From the NCBI RefSeq assembly GCF_041146795.1, contig NC_135180.1, forward strand, positions 40,112,794-40,176,793: 64,000 nt of DNA. Reading direction: 5' to 3'. Numbering within the stretch: position 1 is the stretch's first letter; each line of letters starts with the position of its first letter. The notes under the pieces were generated by a model. The model was not told the DNA's origin. It searched no databases and was given only the letters and a program-made list of their open reading frames with translations. Shown in pieces: positions 1 through 29,148 of the stretch. This DNA is from Maylandia zebra. Taxonomy: Eukaryota > Chordata > Actinopteri > Cichliformes > Cichlidae. The translations under genes and the position numbers were made by a program.

Positions 1-1256
1 TGAAGAAGCTTCTCGGATGAGAGGTGAAACATCTTCAAGCAACTTAAAGAAGTCCAGACGCTTTTCTTTCCAAGCTCCTTAGACTACGATGACCTGGATG
101 ACTGAGAACCTTCACAGACATATATACGAATGTGAATCGCATCATTGGCTGGACTTTGGGATAAGGTGGCATCGTTCTGATCCCATACGGGAGCAGCCAG
201 TCACTTACTGACTAACACTGCAGAACAGGATTGTTAAAGTTTTAATTTTGATTTCAATTTAGGTTAGATTTTTTTTCTGTGCGCAATGGCGGACACGCAC
301 AGCTTAGAGGGAACATTGCTGTTAGCTGATGCTATTTGAACACGTATACCTTTCTGTCATTTAACATGGACATCTCAACATCCACAGTATTTCTGTGTCA
401 CACTACAAATATATTGGTGTGGATCCAAAGTTACTCAGCAGCTGACTGGAGGAGAGCCGTGTGCTGTGACTTTTGAGATCAGTTCTCACCACTATATCCC
501 TGCAATTGTTACTTTCCACAAAAATTAGCTAACACAATGAAACACACCTTTCAGCTGTTCATGTGTTTTCAAACCAGGTTTTTGGGTTTTTCCTGTCTGT
601 AACGCACACAAAGGTGGGAACGTTTTTCATGTTTGACGTTTATTTTTTCCAAAGGAATAATAAACACAGTTCAGCGGGCTGCATACTGAACTTGATGGAT
701 ACAACCAAAGTACCGATACTAGCGTTGGTATCGATACCATCCATATTTGGATCGATCCATACACCTCTATCCTCTCGAGCTCTCTGCCGAGCCAATCAAC
801 ACCTCTTCCTCTTCTGTGATGTACGCTCTTCTTCCTTCATCTCTCTGACTGTGGCACTTTTTCCTGAACTGAAAGTGTCAGCTAAGCTCACGAACCCAGC
901 TCAAGGCAGACTGCTCTGCTATTTATCGTTAACCACGTCTTTATGGTTCAGTCTTGCGCCGACTGAACCATGAGGCAGGGCGAGTCCGACTGTGCTATGT
1001 GTTCATGAAAGATGATGTTCAGGTGAAAATCGATGACGGCCCCGATCCTCTCAGAGCTTTGAGTGTTTGATGTGAGGTTTCAGTGTATTCTTGATTTCTC
1101 AGTATGTTGTTGATTCCCATTATTTATGTGTCTGCTATATTTTGTGAGTCTCGTCTTATTTTTGTAGTCTGTATGCTTCTGTGTTACGGTCCTTTCTCCA
1201 TGTTTAGTCAGTAACTTCCTGTTTTATTTTGACAATCTCGTGTCTGACCTAATAAA
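1..1256. other. Interval downstream of abcc5, no recognised gene; possible plus-strand transcript end
   Basis: I see no exon with family resemblance here. The open frame at 563-973 has no recognisable domain. The stretch contains AT-rich palindromic sequence around 700-760 that resembles the end of a degenerate DNA element. A canonical AATAAA on the plus strand at 1251-1256 follows a T-rich stretch (about 1080-1250). It could be the 3' end of a transcript entering from the left of the window, converging on abcc5, or simply a LINE-type tail. Confidence 0.3.
943..971. repeat. Perfect 11-bp hairpin
   Basis: atggttcagtc at 943-953 is repeated in inverted orientation as gactgaaccat at 961-971, with a 7-base loop. 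It has no attached function that I can recognise. Confidence 0.6.
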
Positions 1257-1524
1257 GTGACCAGTACAGGCCTTCATTTCATCTGTGGTTTAAAAGAAGC
1301 TGATTCAGCTCCGCCCCCTTCAAGACAGTGTTCCTCTGATTGGCTGCTGCTCATAAACAGAAGGTCTGTCGTACTGCAGGTGGGTGGAGCCTCTTTGTGA
1401 CAATATCCAGATCCAAGAGTAGAAAAACCTGTGAGGTAAGTTTCCAGAGGAGCTTTAACTCGTTACAAACTTCAAACGTGAACATCGAGCAGTGACCACA
1501 CGACAGGAAGTAAGGAGGACAGGT

Positions 1525-2356
1525 GGAGTTAAAGTCAGTAGTTTATTTATAGGAACAGCTACAGAGACACGCTGACGTGTGCACAGCCCGAGCTCGAGCC
1601 CCGCACACTGCAGTCAGCATCGGTTTCTCGCTTTCACATTAAACAAAGACGTTTAAGAGAAAAAGAAACTCCATAAACGGAGGAAACAGAAACATCAGGA
1701 TTAATAAATTGCTGTTTTCATGTGCGTGGGCGCTTCCGGCGTGGTCTGCAGTAAATGTCATGATGTCTAATCACGGAGCCACCGACACGAAGCCTGAGCG
1801 CAGCCGCTACACAAACACAAAGCGGCTGCGCTATGAGATTAAAAGCGACATTTTTCACTGATATCAAACAAGTTACAGAATCATTAACAGTCCAACCGGA
1901 CTAATATGTACTTACTGTGCTTCTCCTCTAGAGGGCAGCACAGGCTTCACTTACGAACTAACAATCAAATCTACACAAACGTGCAAAAAAGAGACTATAA
2001 AAATGTAGAGAAGCTCACGTGTGTCAGGTTAGAATAAAAACAGTCCTCTTTACATTCTGAACAAATTCATAAATAGCTGATCAGCTTCTGGATCAAAGGA
2101 AACCGCAGTCGAGGCGAAACAACATCGATAAAAACAACAAAGAAGATTAAAGTACAGCGTCCTTTAGCCCCGCCCACCAGACAACGTGACAGATGTTTGA
2201 AGCACTTCAGTGAGCACAGACCTGCTTCGCATCAGGTCATAAAAACGACGGTCACATGATTCGAGAGAAGAACGTCGCAAAAAAGCAACAGTAAGTCAGA
2301 GCGACTCCTGCGAGCGCCACCCTGAGGTCAGTTACAGTACAGCAGCTTCTTCGTCC
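1525..2356 (-). other. abcc5: Probable abcc5 3' untranslated region
   Basis: This stretch directly follows the abcc5 stop codon on the minus strand and has no coding potential. TTTATT at 1542-1547 reads AATAAA on the minus strand, which would put cleavage near 1520-1530. The end is inferred from this signal only. Confidence 0.5.
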
Positions 2357-21323
<18,967 letters not shown>

Positions 21324-22510
21324 CTTCTATCAGACCACATGGGACCGTGACCTCTGACCCCGCAACACCAACAACCTCAGGAAAAGCTCCTGAAGACAAA
21401 AACAGATACACATTAAAAACACTGCAGTAAGACTACTCCAAATATTACATCTAGCAGTACTACAGTGATGCCAAGACTGTAGTACCAGTTGCACCAGCAT
21501 AAATATCACAGTAATACTGCAATACATACTACAGTAATACTGGACTATATCCCGCAGTAATACATGAGTAAATACTGTCTTTACAGTGATATAAATATTG
21601 CAATACAATCTGAAAACGCTGCATTAATAGTTGCACTGCACAAATTGCACTACTACTGTAGTAATTCTGCAGTAAATACTACATTAGTACTACTAAAAAT
21701 ATTTCAATACTACCTTAATAAATACTCCAGTAAGTAACTAAGTGAGAACGCTGCAGGAACATTTGAACAATTACTACAATAATACTTCAAATACTGTAAA
21801 ATATTCTGTAAAAAACTTAAAATACTGTAAATACTGGAGGAACGCTGCTTCTGCCTTTAAACCGGTAGGAGTACTGTAGTAGTACTGGTTTAAATACTAC
21901 AGGCACACTAGTATAGATACTGTGATAGAATTAATATAAATAACACAGGATTATACTGCAGTATTAATGCTATCAACACTGCAATTGTATTTTATTCTAC
22001 TGTATATAGTATATTATTTTATTCTATTCTGTACAGCTGTGTACTGTATTTATTCTTATTGTATTCTAATTTTTGCGTCATAACTTTTGCACTGTCCACT
22101 TCCTGCTGTGACAAAACAAATTTCCCACATGTGGGACTAATAAAGGTTATCTTATCTTATCTTATCTTAGTATAAATACTGCAGTAGTACAGGTATAAAT
22201 ACGGTTATGGTAGTAGTATAAATACTGCATCTCCTCCAGAATAAGGTGACGGGCTATGGCTCCTTCACAATAAAAGCCTGTGATGCTGCCGTTAGAGAAC
22301 AGGCTGTCCTCGCGCTCGGACACGGGCAGAGAGGAGCTGCTGCCCGGTGTCCGGGCTCACCTGTGCGGGTCTCACTTGTCCGTCCGTTCCACAGTCTGCC
22401 CGCGTTCCCGGTGTGAGCGCAGCCTCGGTCACTGTCCTCCTTCAGGTCCGCGGATCTCTGGTAACTGAAGCTGCGGCTCAGCAGTAGCAGCGGTGATGCG
22501 CGGGGCAGCA
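21324..22510 (-). promoter_or_regulatory. abcc5: abcc5 5' leader and probable promoter region
   Basis: The start-codon exon has an acceptor after a T-rich tract, so it begins at 21389. A GC-rich block at 22361 to about 22510 ends in a consensus donor (GCACAG then GTGAGC, donor at 22360). It is the best candidate for the non-coding first exon, with a CpG-rich promoter around 22400-22640. The intron between them is filled by a degenerate ACTGCAGTA-type repeat. Confidence 0.5.
21430..22240. repeat. Degenerate ACTGCAGTA/TACTGTAGTA repeat with embedded LINE tail
   Basis: About 800 bases are dominated by imperfect runs of tactgcagtaatact and tagtactac words, lying between the leader exon and the ATG exon of abcc5. 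A retroposon tail (aaatttcccacatgtgggactaataaaggttatcttatctta) at about 22010-22170 is embedded. Related word content recurs at 56320-56490 and 58395-58840. Confidence 0.65.
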
Positions 22511-22639
22511 TGGGAAATGGAGTTTAATCCGACCGAAGACCCCCCCCCCCCCTCCCCCCGACATGACGTCAGCACCGACGCTGATCCCTCAGTCTGGTCT
22601 GTCAGGGCGCTCGCGCTCACTGATCAATCCCACAAACCT

Positions 22640-23284
22640 CATCCTGGTCATCTGAGTCACGTGACAGCACCCAGCCTGCACTCACCGTGCGGAGGGAGGG
22701 AGGGGACTGGAGTACCAATTTACAGATTTTGTGTAGTTGTGCTATATTAATATGTCAATATTAAAAACTGTGGATTTGAAATCTTTGGTTTCTCAGTGTG
22801 ATCACATCATTACACATCAGCAATACACAAGTTAGTAACAAGTACAGTATCATGTATCATCAACCATGTGACCCTTCTCCCAGATTCCCTTGAGACTGAG
22901 GCTGTGTCCCAATTCAGGGTCTGCAGCTTAACGGTCCACAAGGGCCGCATGATCAAAGACAGCTCAGGCCGGAAGTGAGAGGCTTGTGAAATGGGACGGT
23001 CTAGCCTCCGTCGCGCTGAAAAGGTTGCCTAGCGAACAAGATACTAACAGCTGGAAACGTTTCAGACACCTTTGTTTGACAGAAATGAAGGAGAAAACCT
23101 TTTGTTCCAACACCTTCTCACTCCCAACTCGGCACATGTGTGAGGCATGGTCAGGCTCCCTCTGCGTCACTTATCGACGCGCAGGGCCCTCTCATTGAAT
23201 ACTATAGAGCTCCCTAAACGTTGCTTATTGACGACAAGAGATTAATATAATATATATATACATATATACATACATACATACATA
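22640..23284. other. Intergenic interval abcc5 to Tc1 element
   Basis: No gene was found. The block at about 22900-23200 (starting ggctgtgtcccaattc) resembles ends of dispersed fish DNA elements, but I could not find a matching second end. (TA)n and (CATA)n simple repeat runs from 23246 to 23286 and is where the Tc1 element landed. Confidence 0.35.
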
Positions 23285-23286
23285 CA

Positions 23287-24890
23287 CAGTGGGGCAAAAA
23301 AGTATTTAGTCAGCCACCGATTGTGCAAGTTCCCCCACCTAAAATGATGACAGAGGTCAGTAATTTGCACCAGAGGTACACTTCAACTGTGAGAGACAGA
23401 ATGTGAAAAAAAAATCCATGAATCCACATGGTAGGATTTGTAAAGAATTTATTGGTAAATCAGGGTGGAAAATAAGTATTTGGTCAATAACAAAAATACA
23501 ACTCAATACTTTGTAACATAACCTTTGTTGGCAATAACAGAGGTCAAACGTTTACTATAGGTCTTTACCAGGTTTGCACACACAGTAGCTGGTATTTTGG
23601 CCCATTCCTCCATGCAGATCTTCTCGAGAGCAGTGATGTTTTGGGGCTGTCGCCGAGCAACACGGACTTTCAACTCCCGCCACAGATTTTCTATGGGGTT
23701 GAGGTCTGGAGACTGGCTAGGCCACTCCAGGACTTTCAAATGCTTCTTACGGAGCCACTCCTTTGTTGCCCGGGCGGTGTGTTTTGGATCATTGTCATGT
23801 TGGAAGACCCAGCCTCGTTTCATCTTCAAAGTTCTCACTGATGGAAGGAGGTTTTGGCTCAAAATCTCACGATACATGGCCCCATTCATTCTGTCCTTAA
23901 CACGGATCAGTCGTCCTGTCCCCTTGGCAGAAAAACAGCCCCATAGCATGATGTTTCCACCCCCATGCTTCACAGTAGGTATGGTGTTCTTGGGATGCAA
24001 CTCAGTATTCTTCTTCCTCCAAACACGACGAGTTGAGTTTATACCAAAAAGTTCTACTTTGGTTTCATCTGACCACATGACATTCTCCCAATCCTCTGCT
24101 GTATCATCCATGTGCTCTCTGGCAAACTTCAGACGGGCCTGGACATGCACTGGCTTCAGCAGCGGAACACGTCTGGCACTGCGGGATTTGATTCCCTGCC
24201 GTTGTAGTGTGTTACTGATGGTGACCTTTGTTACTTTGGTCCCAGCTCTCTGCAGGTCATTCACCAGGTCCCCCCGTGTGGTTCTGGGATCTTTGCTCAC
24301 CGTTCTCATGATCATTTTGACCCCACGGGATGAGATCTTGCGTGGAGCCCCAGATCGAGGGAGATTATCAGTGGTCTTGTATGTCTTCCATTTTCTGATG
24401 ATTGCTCCCACAGTTGATTTTTTCACACCAAGCTGCTTGCCTATTGTAGATTCACTCTTCCCAGTCTGGTGCAGGTCTACAATACTTTTCCTGGTGTCCT
24501 TCGAAAGCTCTTTGGTCTTGGCCATGGCGGAGTTTGGAGTCTGACTGTTTGAGGCTGTGGACAGGTGTCTTTTATACAGATGATGAGTTCAAACAGGTGC
24601 CATTCATACAGGTAACGAGTGGGGGACAGAAAAGCTTCTTACAGAAGATGTTACAGGTCTGTGAGAGCCAGAGATTTTCCATGTTTGAGGTGACCAAATA
24701 CTTATTTTCCACCCTGATTTACGAATAAATTCTTTACAAATCCTACCATGTGGATTCATGGATTTTTTTTTCACATTCTGTCTCTCACAGTTGAAGTGTA
24801 CCTCTGGTGCAAATTACTGACCTCTGTCATCATTTTAAGTGGGGGAACTTGCACAATCGGTGGCTGACTAAATACTTTTTTGCCCCACTG
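23287..24890 (-). mobile_element. Tc1-like transposon, full length with long TIRs
   Basis: Inverted ends begin cagtggggcaaaaaagtatt at 23287 and are mirrored at 24890. The inverted repeat extends about 200 bases on each side with few differences visible. TA dinucleotides flank both ends, though the left end carries two extra bases between TA and the cagtgg start. The element sits in a (CATA)/(TA) microsatellite. It encloses one uninterrupted transposase frame, so it looks recent. Confidence 0.9.
23503..24525 (-). CDS. Tc1-like transposase, intact 340-codon frame
   Basis: Tc1-like transposases cut and paste their element at TA sites. The frame starts [20 protein letters not shown] and has a paired-like helix-turn-helix DNA-binding half (residues about 1-110). 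The catalytic DD34E blocks are [24 protein letters not shown] and [16 protein letters not shown] 340-residue length is the usual full size for this family. No internal stop or frameshift is present. The reverse frame on the plus strand (23597-24544) is only its shadow. Confidence 0.92.
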   Translation of the reverse strand: MAKTKELSKDTRKSIVDLHQTGKSESTIGKQLGVKKSTVGAIIRKWKTYKTTDNLPRSGAPRKISSRGVKMIMRTVSKDPRTTRGDLVNDLQRAGTKVTKVTISNTLQRQGIKSRSARRVPLLKPVHVQARLKFAREHMDDTAEDWENVMWSDETKVELFGINSTRRVWRKKNTELHPKNTIPTVKHGGGNIMLWGCFSAKGTGRLIRVKDRMNGAMYREILSQNLLPSVRTLKMKRGWVFQHDNDPKHTARATKEWLRKKHLKVLEWPSQSPDLNPIENLWRELKVRVARRQPQNITALEKICMEEWAKIPATVCANLVKTYSKRLTSVIANKGYVTKY

Positions 24891-25040
24891 TATGTATATA
24901 TACATACATATATATATATATACATATATACATACTGTGCTATTTCTTTTTGTATTGTCTGCCTTTGTTAGTGTTTGTACTGGAGCATGTAACCAACACA
25001 ATTTCCCCTATGGATCAATAAAGTATTCTGATTCTTCCGA
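24891..25040 (+). repeat. TA/CATA microsatellite followed by LINE 3' tail
   Basis: Simple (TA)/(CATA) repeat to about 24934 is followed by a LINE-type tail ending 'atttcccctatggatcaataaagtattctgattct'. It is the same tail type as at 10900-10940. Only the last ~100 bases of the LINE are present. Confidence 0.65.
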
Positions 25041-25618
25041 TGGATCTCTCACATGTCGTTCTGCTCTTTATAATAACTCCTGTTCTTTCTGTGACGGGAA
25101 CATTGAATCTTACAGATGTATTTACTGTAAAGCCCTGTGGGACTACGTGCACTACAGGCTTTGCCCAAAGATTCCAAACTTACTTGATTTTTCTAAAAAT
25201 TATATTATTTTTGCATCTCTAAGAAAAGAAACTTGAAAATGTCTTAAATGTGATAATTATGTGTAAATTCTTCATTCACAAATGTTGATTTCTGAAAACA
25301 AAGCCAACCTTTTTCACTATTCACAAAGAACTGTGCCTGACAAAAAACACGCTGTGGATCTGCACTAAAACCTTTAGAAAACACAGAGGTTAGAATTCTG
25401 TCTTTTAATTTGATTAATTTCTTTAGTTACTTATGTTTATATTACTTTACATATTGAAATACAGGCTGTTCTGCTGTTACCTCAAGTTGCAAAAAAGTCT
25501 TTGAAAATGCTGCCATTGTTGTACTTGTTACATTAATTAATAAAAAGAAAACCATGTGACAGCTGGACCAATCATTCTGAGCACGCTCACTTTAGGTGCT
25601 TCATATACAGTCCGGTTA
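25041..25618. other. Unassigned AT-rich intergenic sequence
   Basis: No gene is supported. The plus frame through 24880-25236 is formed by the repeat and unrelated sequence. AATAAA-like words occur, but no coding exon precedes them. Confidence 0.35.
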
Positions 25619-25626
25619 TATAACAG

Positions 25627-26574
25627 CAGTGTTGGGGAGTAACGGAATACATGCACCGCCGTTACGTATTTAAAATACAAAATATGAGTAACTGTATCCG
25701 TTAGTTACTGTTTAAAAAGGTGGTATTCAGAATACAGTTACTTTGTTGAAATAAATGGATTACACTGCGGTACTTTCCTGTTTCATTTTGTCGCGGGTCA
25801 GGACTGTTTGGGTTTGTTTGACAGCTACGTTCTGTTGTTCCAGGCGGCAGCAGCGTTACGGTTGCCATGGTTACAGGGCGACGCTCTCTCTCTCTCTGCG
25901 ACTGTGTGTTTCCTGGGTGAGAGAGCGCCTTTTTGTTGTTGTTGTGCTAAGCTAACAGGCAGAATGCTACAAGCATAGCTCTAAAGAATGCAGCATCATG
26001 GGCAGTGTAGTCCGTGCTGCAGGGAGAATGGACTGCCATACACGTTATGTGTCTGTGAGCGCGAGGAGGGAGAAAAAGGGGAGTGGAAAGGTACGAGTTG
26101 TCGTCGAGGAAAAACGGGAGCTGGAAGCATGTAAATATAATAATAACCACTGCAGCCAAGAAGAGAGCCTGACGAGCCCAGTTGTAAGTAAGCTATTAAG
26201 ACTCGACTGTACACCGTGTTCCTGTTTTCCTCTGAAACAATAAGTTCAGTTGGAGCCTTTCAACGCCTCTCTCTGTCTCTCGCAAGAAAAATTGACCCAC
26301 ACAACAAAGTAAAGCTATTTTTCGGCTACAAGCCGACAGGGACCCCGCCGTATTAGTCAGAGGTCCCTTTACTACAGTTCGGAGTCGCGGACCTTCAGTA
26401 ATAGTAATAAATCACACAGCAATAGTACATTCAGCATGATAATATATTAAGTAATCCAAAGTATTCAGAATACGTTACTCTCATTGAGTAACATAACGGA
26501 ATACGTTACAGAATACATTTTGGGGCATGTATTCTGTATTGGAATACATTTTAAAAGTAACCTTCCCAACACTG
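25627..26574. mobile_element. hAT-like non-autonomous element, complete
   Basis: The ends are cagtgttgggga at 25627 and tcccaacactg at 26574. Flanking octamers are tataacag (25619-25626) and tataacac (26575-26582), an 8-bp target duplication with one mismatch, as expected of hAT elements. Sub-terminal sequence is rich in 'gtaac/gttac' words. No transposase domain is encoded; the short internal frames are not recognisable. Confidence 0.8.
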
Positions 26575-26706
26575 TATAACACTTACACCTGGAGTCGATT
26601 CCAAACTTCATTGTGCTGCACCACCCACACCTGAATCCCCACCAATCATCACCGTTGTCCTGACAACCTGACAGCCTAAACTCTGGACATAACACACCCT
26701 TTAAAT

Positions 26707-27017
26707 CAGCGGTCTCCAACCTTTTTTGCCCCACGGACCGGTTTATGCCCGACAATATTTTCCTTTAAGGTGTCGCGGATAAATACAAGAAAATAAAACT
26801 AGTACCGGTACCGAAAAAAAAGATGATTTATTCATAACACACGTGGAAAGACCCAGGAAAACCGAGTTAACGATAAAAACGATAACAAAATGACACTGAA
26901 AACCGATAAAAACCCTGAAAACTATACATTTCACACCTGAGCCTCAACTCTCGCGGCCCGGTACCAAACGACTCACGGACCGCTACCGGTCCGAGGCCCG
27001 GGGGTTGGGGACCGCTG
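26707..27017. mobile_element. Short hAT-type MITE
   Basis: Inverted ends are cagcggtctccaacc at 26707 and ggttggggaccgctg at 27017, with only one mismatch in the first 15 bases. Flanking octamers are ctttaaat (26699-26706) and ctttaaaa (27018-27025). The length is 311 bases, and it is non-coding. Confidence 0.8.
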
Positions 27018-27124
27018 CTTTAAAAGACCTCTCCGAATGCTTTGCTGCCCCCTGCAGTCAGAAGAAGAGTGAGAGACTCCTGTAGATGAAGGCTGTGTGT
27101 GTGAGAGAAACACAAAGCGGGAGT

Positions 27125-29106
27125 CTGACCAGATTATTGATCACTTTATTGTTTCTGTACAAACAAAGAGTCGCTGCCATCTCCGCCTCACACCCGGGAA
27201 GGATACAGCATCTGCACACAAAGAGGAAGTACACTGTCACAATAAAACCACGCACAGGAAATGAACTTCACAATACAACTATCACACAGGAAATGCACAC
27301 AGGAGGAGAAACCACAGAAGAAGTAAGCGGCGAGAAGACCTGAGACGCCTTCAGAGCATCAGTGCGGCGAGCGAGGTGGAAGATATGGCGACGGTGGTAC
27401 GAATGCGCGTGTCACACTGTGAGCAAACACCTGTGACAGGTGAGACCTCTAGATGTGACTCCGAATGACTGAACGCCATTTCTGCAAAATAATATGGTCA
27501 ATCAGAGTCATCAGATCTGCGCTCAGCAGCATTTTTTCTCTTGGTACTTTTTTCTAAATACTGCTCAGAGCTGGAGACCCCCCCCCCCCCAGGTCTGTAT
27601 CTCACTGTAAATCTGTATAGTACCTATCCAGTTGTTCAGTGATGACGTGACGAATCCTACTTCCGGGTCTAAAGTAGTCTGTGTTTAATATGGCTTTTGT
27701 GTTGTTAACATGTTTAATGTTTTGTATTTTCTTCTATTTGATCTCAAAAAGCTCCTAAAACAGTCAGTGATCACTGTTGACCTCCCTCGGCTTTTATTAC
27801 CACTAATCATTTATTTAAGCTCAGTTTTTAAAACCTTAGGATGTAACTACAGCCCAGCCCATGCAGCAGTATATGAATGACTAACCTCGTATTGTGGATG
27901 GATTATCTCAGTTGTTCTCCTGGCTGAAGTTTGGTCCTTTTACAGCATCCTGCCATGCGATTACATTTGTTCCTGACCACCGAGAACACTCACGTTAACT
28001 TTTATCGAGTGGAAAAAAAGTTAGCTTGTTTATATTATGCTAACATAGCTGTGTCGCTAGCGGTCACGTAGCACATCATTATATAGCAGCTAGCCCAACT
28101 TCAGTAACCCTACAAACGTCACTGCTGTTTAGTTTTCTGTCTTCATTTATGCTGGAAGTGATAACAGAGCTGTACGTTTTAATTTGTTTCCAAAACCCCG
28201 CAGTCAGGACATGCTATATTGCATTTAGATAGAAGCTAGCGAGCTAACTCCCTGCTAACTTCTAACTCCGTTAAATGTCATAAATTCCGTTTTCATGGAT
28301 GCCTGGATGTTAAACTCAGTTGTTACACCTGGTAGAGCAGAACGCTGATCATTTTATTAAAGATGAAAGACTTTAGACAGTTTTTCAACTCAGTAATGCC
28401 ACAGTGATTGTTTGATATATGGACCTGCAGCGGAGTTTAGGCCCAGACACGGCTAGTGACGTCAGACTGAACGATCGGATAAAGACTTTCTATTCTCACA
28501 GCTGTACACCAACAGCAGCAGCCGGGTGGAGCGGGCTGTCAGTCTGATGAACATGCTCTAATCTGAGTTTATCTGACAGAATGATGTACAAACGTTACTC
28601 AGCCTCTCCTCTTGCTTGAGTTTATTCATTTATTCAAATATTGATAAGCTTCCTCAATGCTGCTGTCTGAAGCCACACCCCTCAGTCTCGTCATATTGAT
28701 TTCACGTTATAAAAAAGAACCTGTAAATGACGCCTCCAGCTGTGGCTTCATGGTGAATAAATCAAATTTAAAGACTGAGCGCACTCAGGTAGCGCTCTGA
28801 GCCAGAGCAGGTCAAAGTTCGCACGAACACTTTTACTCCTGAAGCGTATTGGAAACGATCTGATGGCATGATAGGAAGCAGTGAACACAGAAACGCCGCG
28901 GCAGCCAAGACGTCTGCGAGGTCGTAACCCCAGCCGATCAGGTCATGTGACTCACCACTCTGACTCTGTGTCCAATGGCTTTGGCCGGCAGGTTGCTGCT
29001 GAACTTTGCTCGCACCATCCCGCTGCTTCCGTGTGCCCGGGTCACCTTCCCCCAGATCACACGGGTCTTGTTGGGCTTCCCGCCGGGCGTCACCGTGTTC
29101 CTGCGT

Positions 29107-29148
<42 letters not shown>

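Noticed and set aside
23597..24544. 315-codon plus-strand frame
   Set aside because: It is the antisense shadow of the Tc1 transposase, which has all the catalytic blocks on the minus strand.
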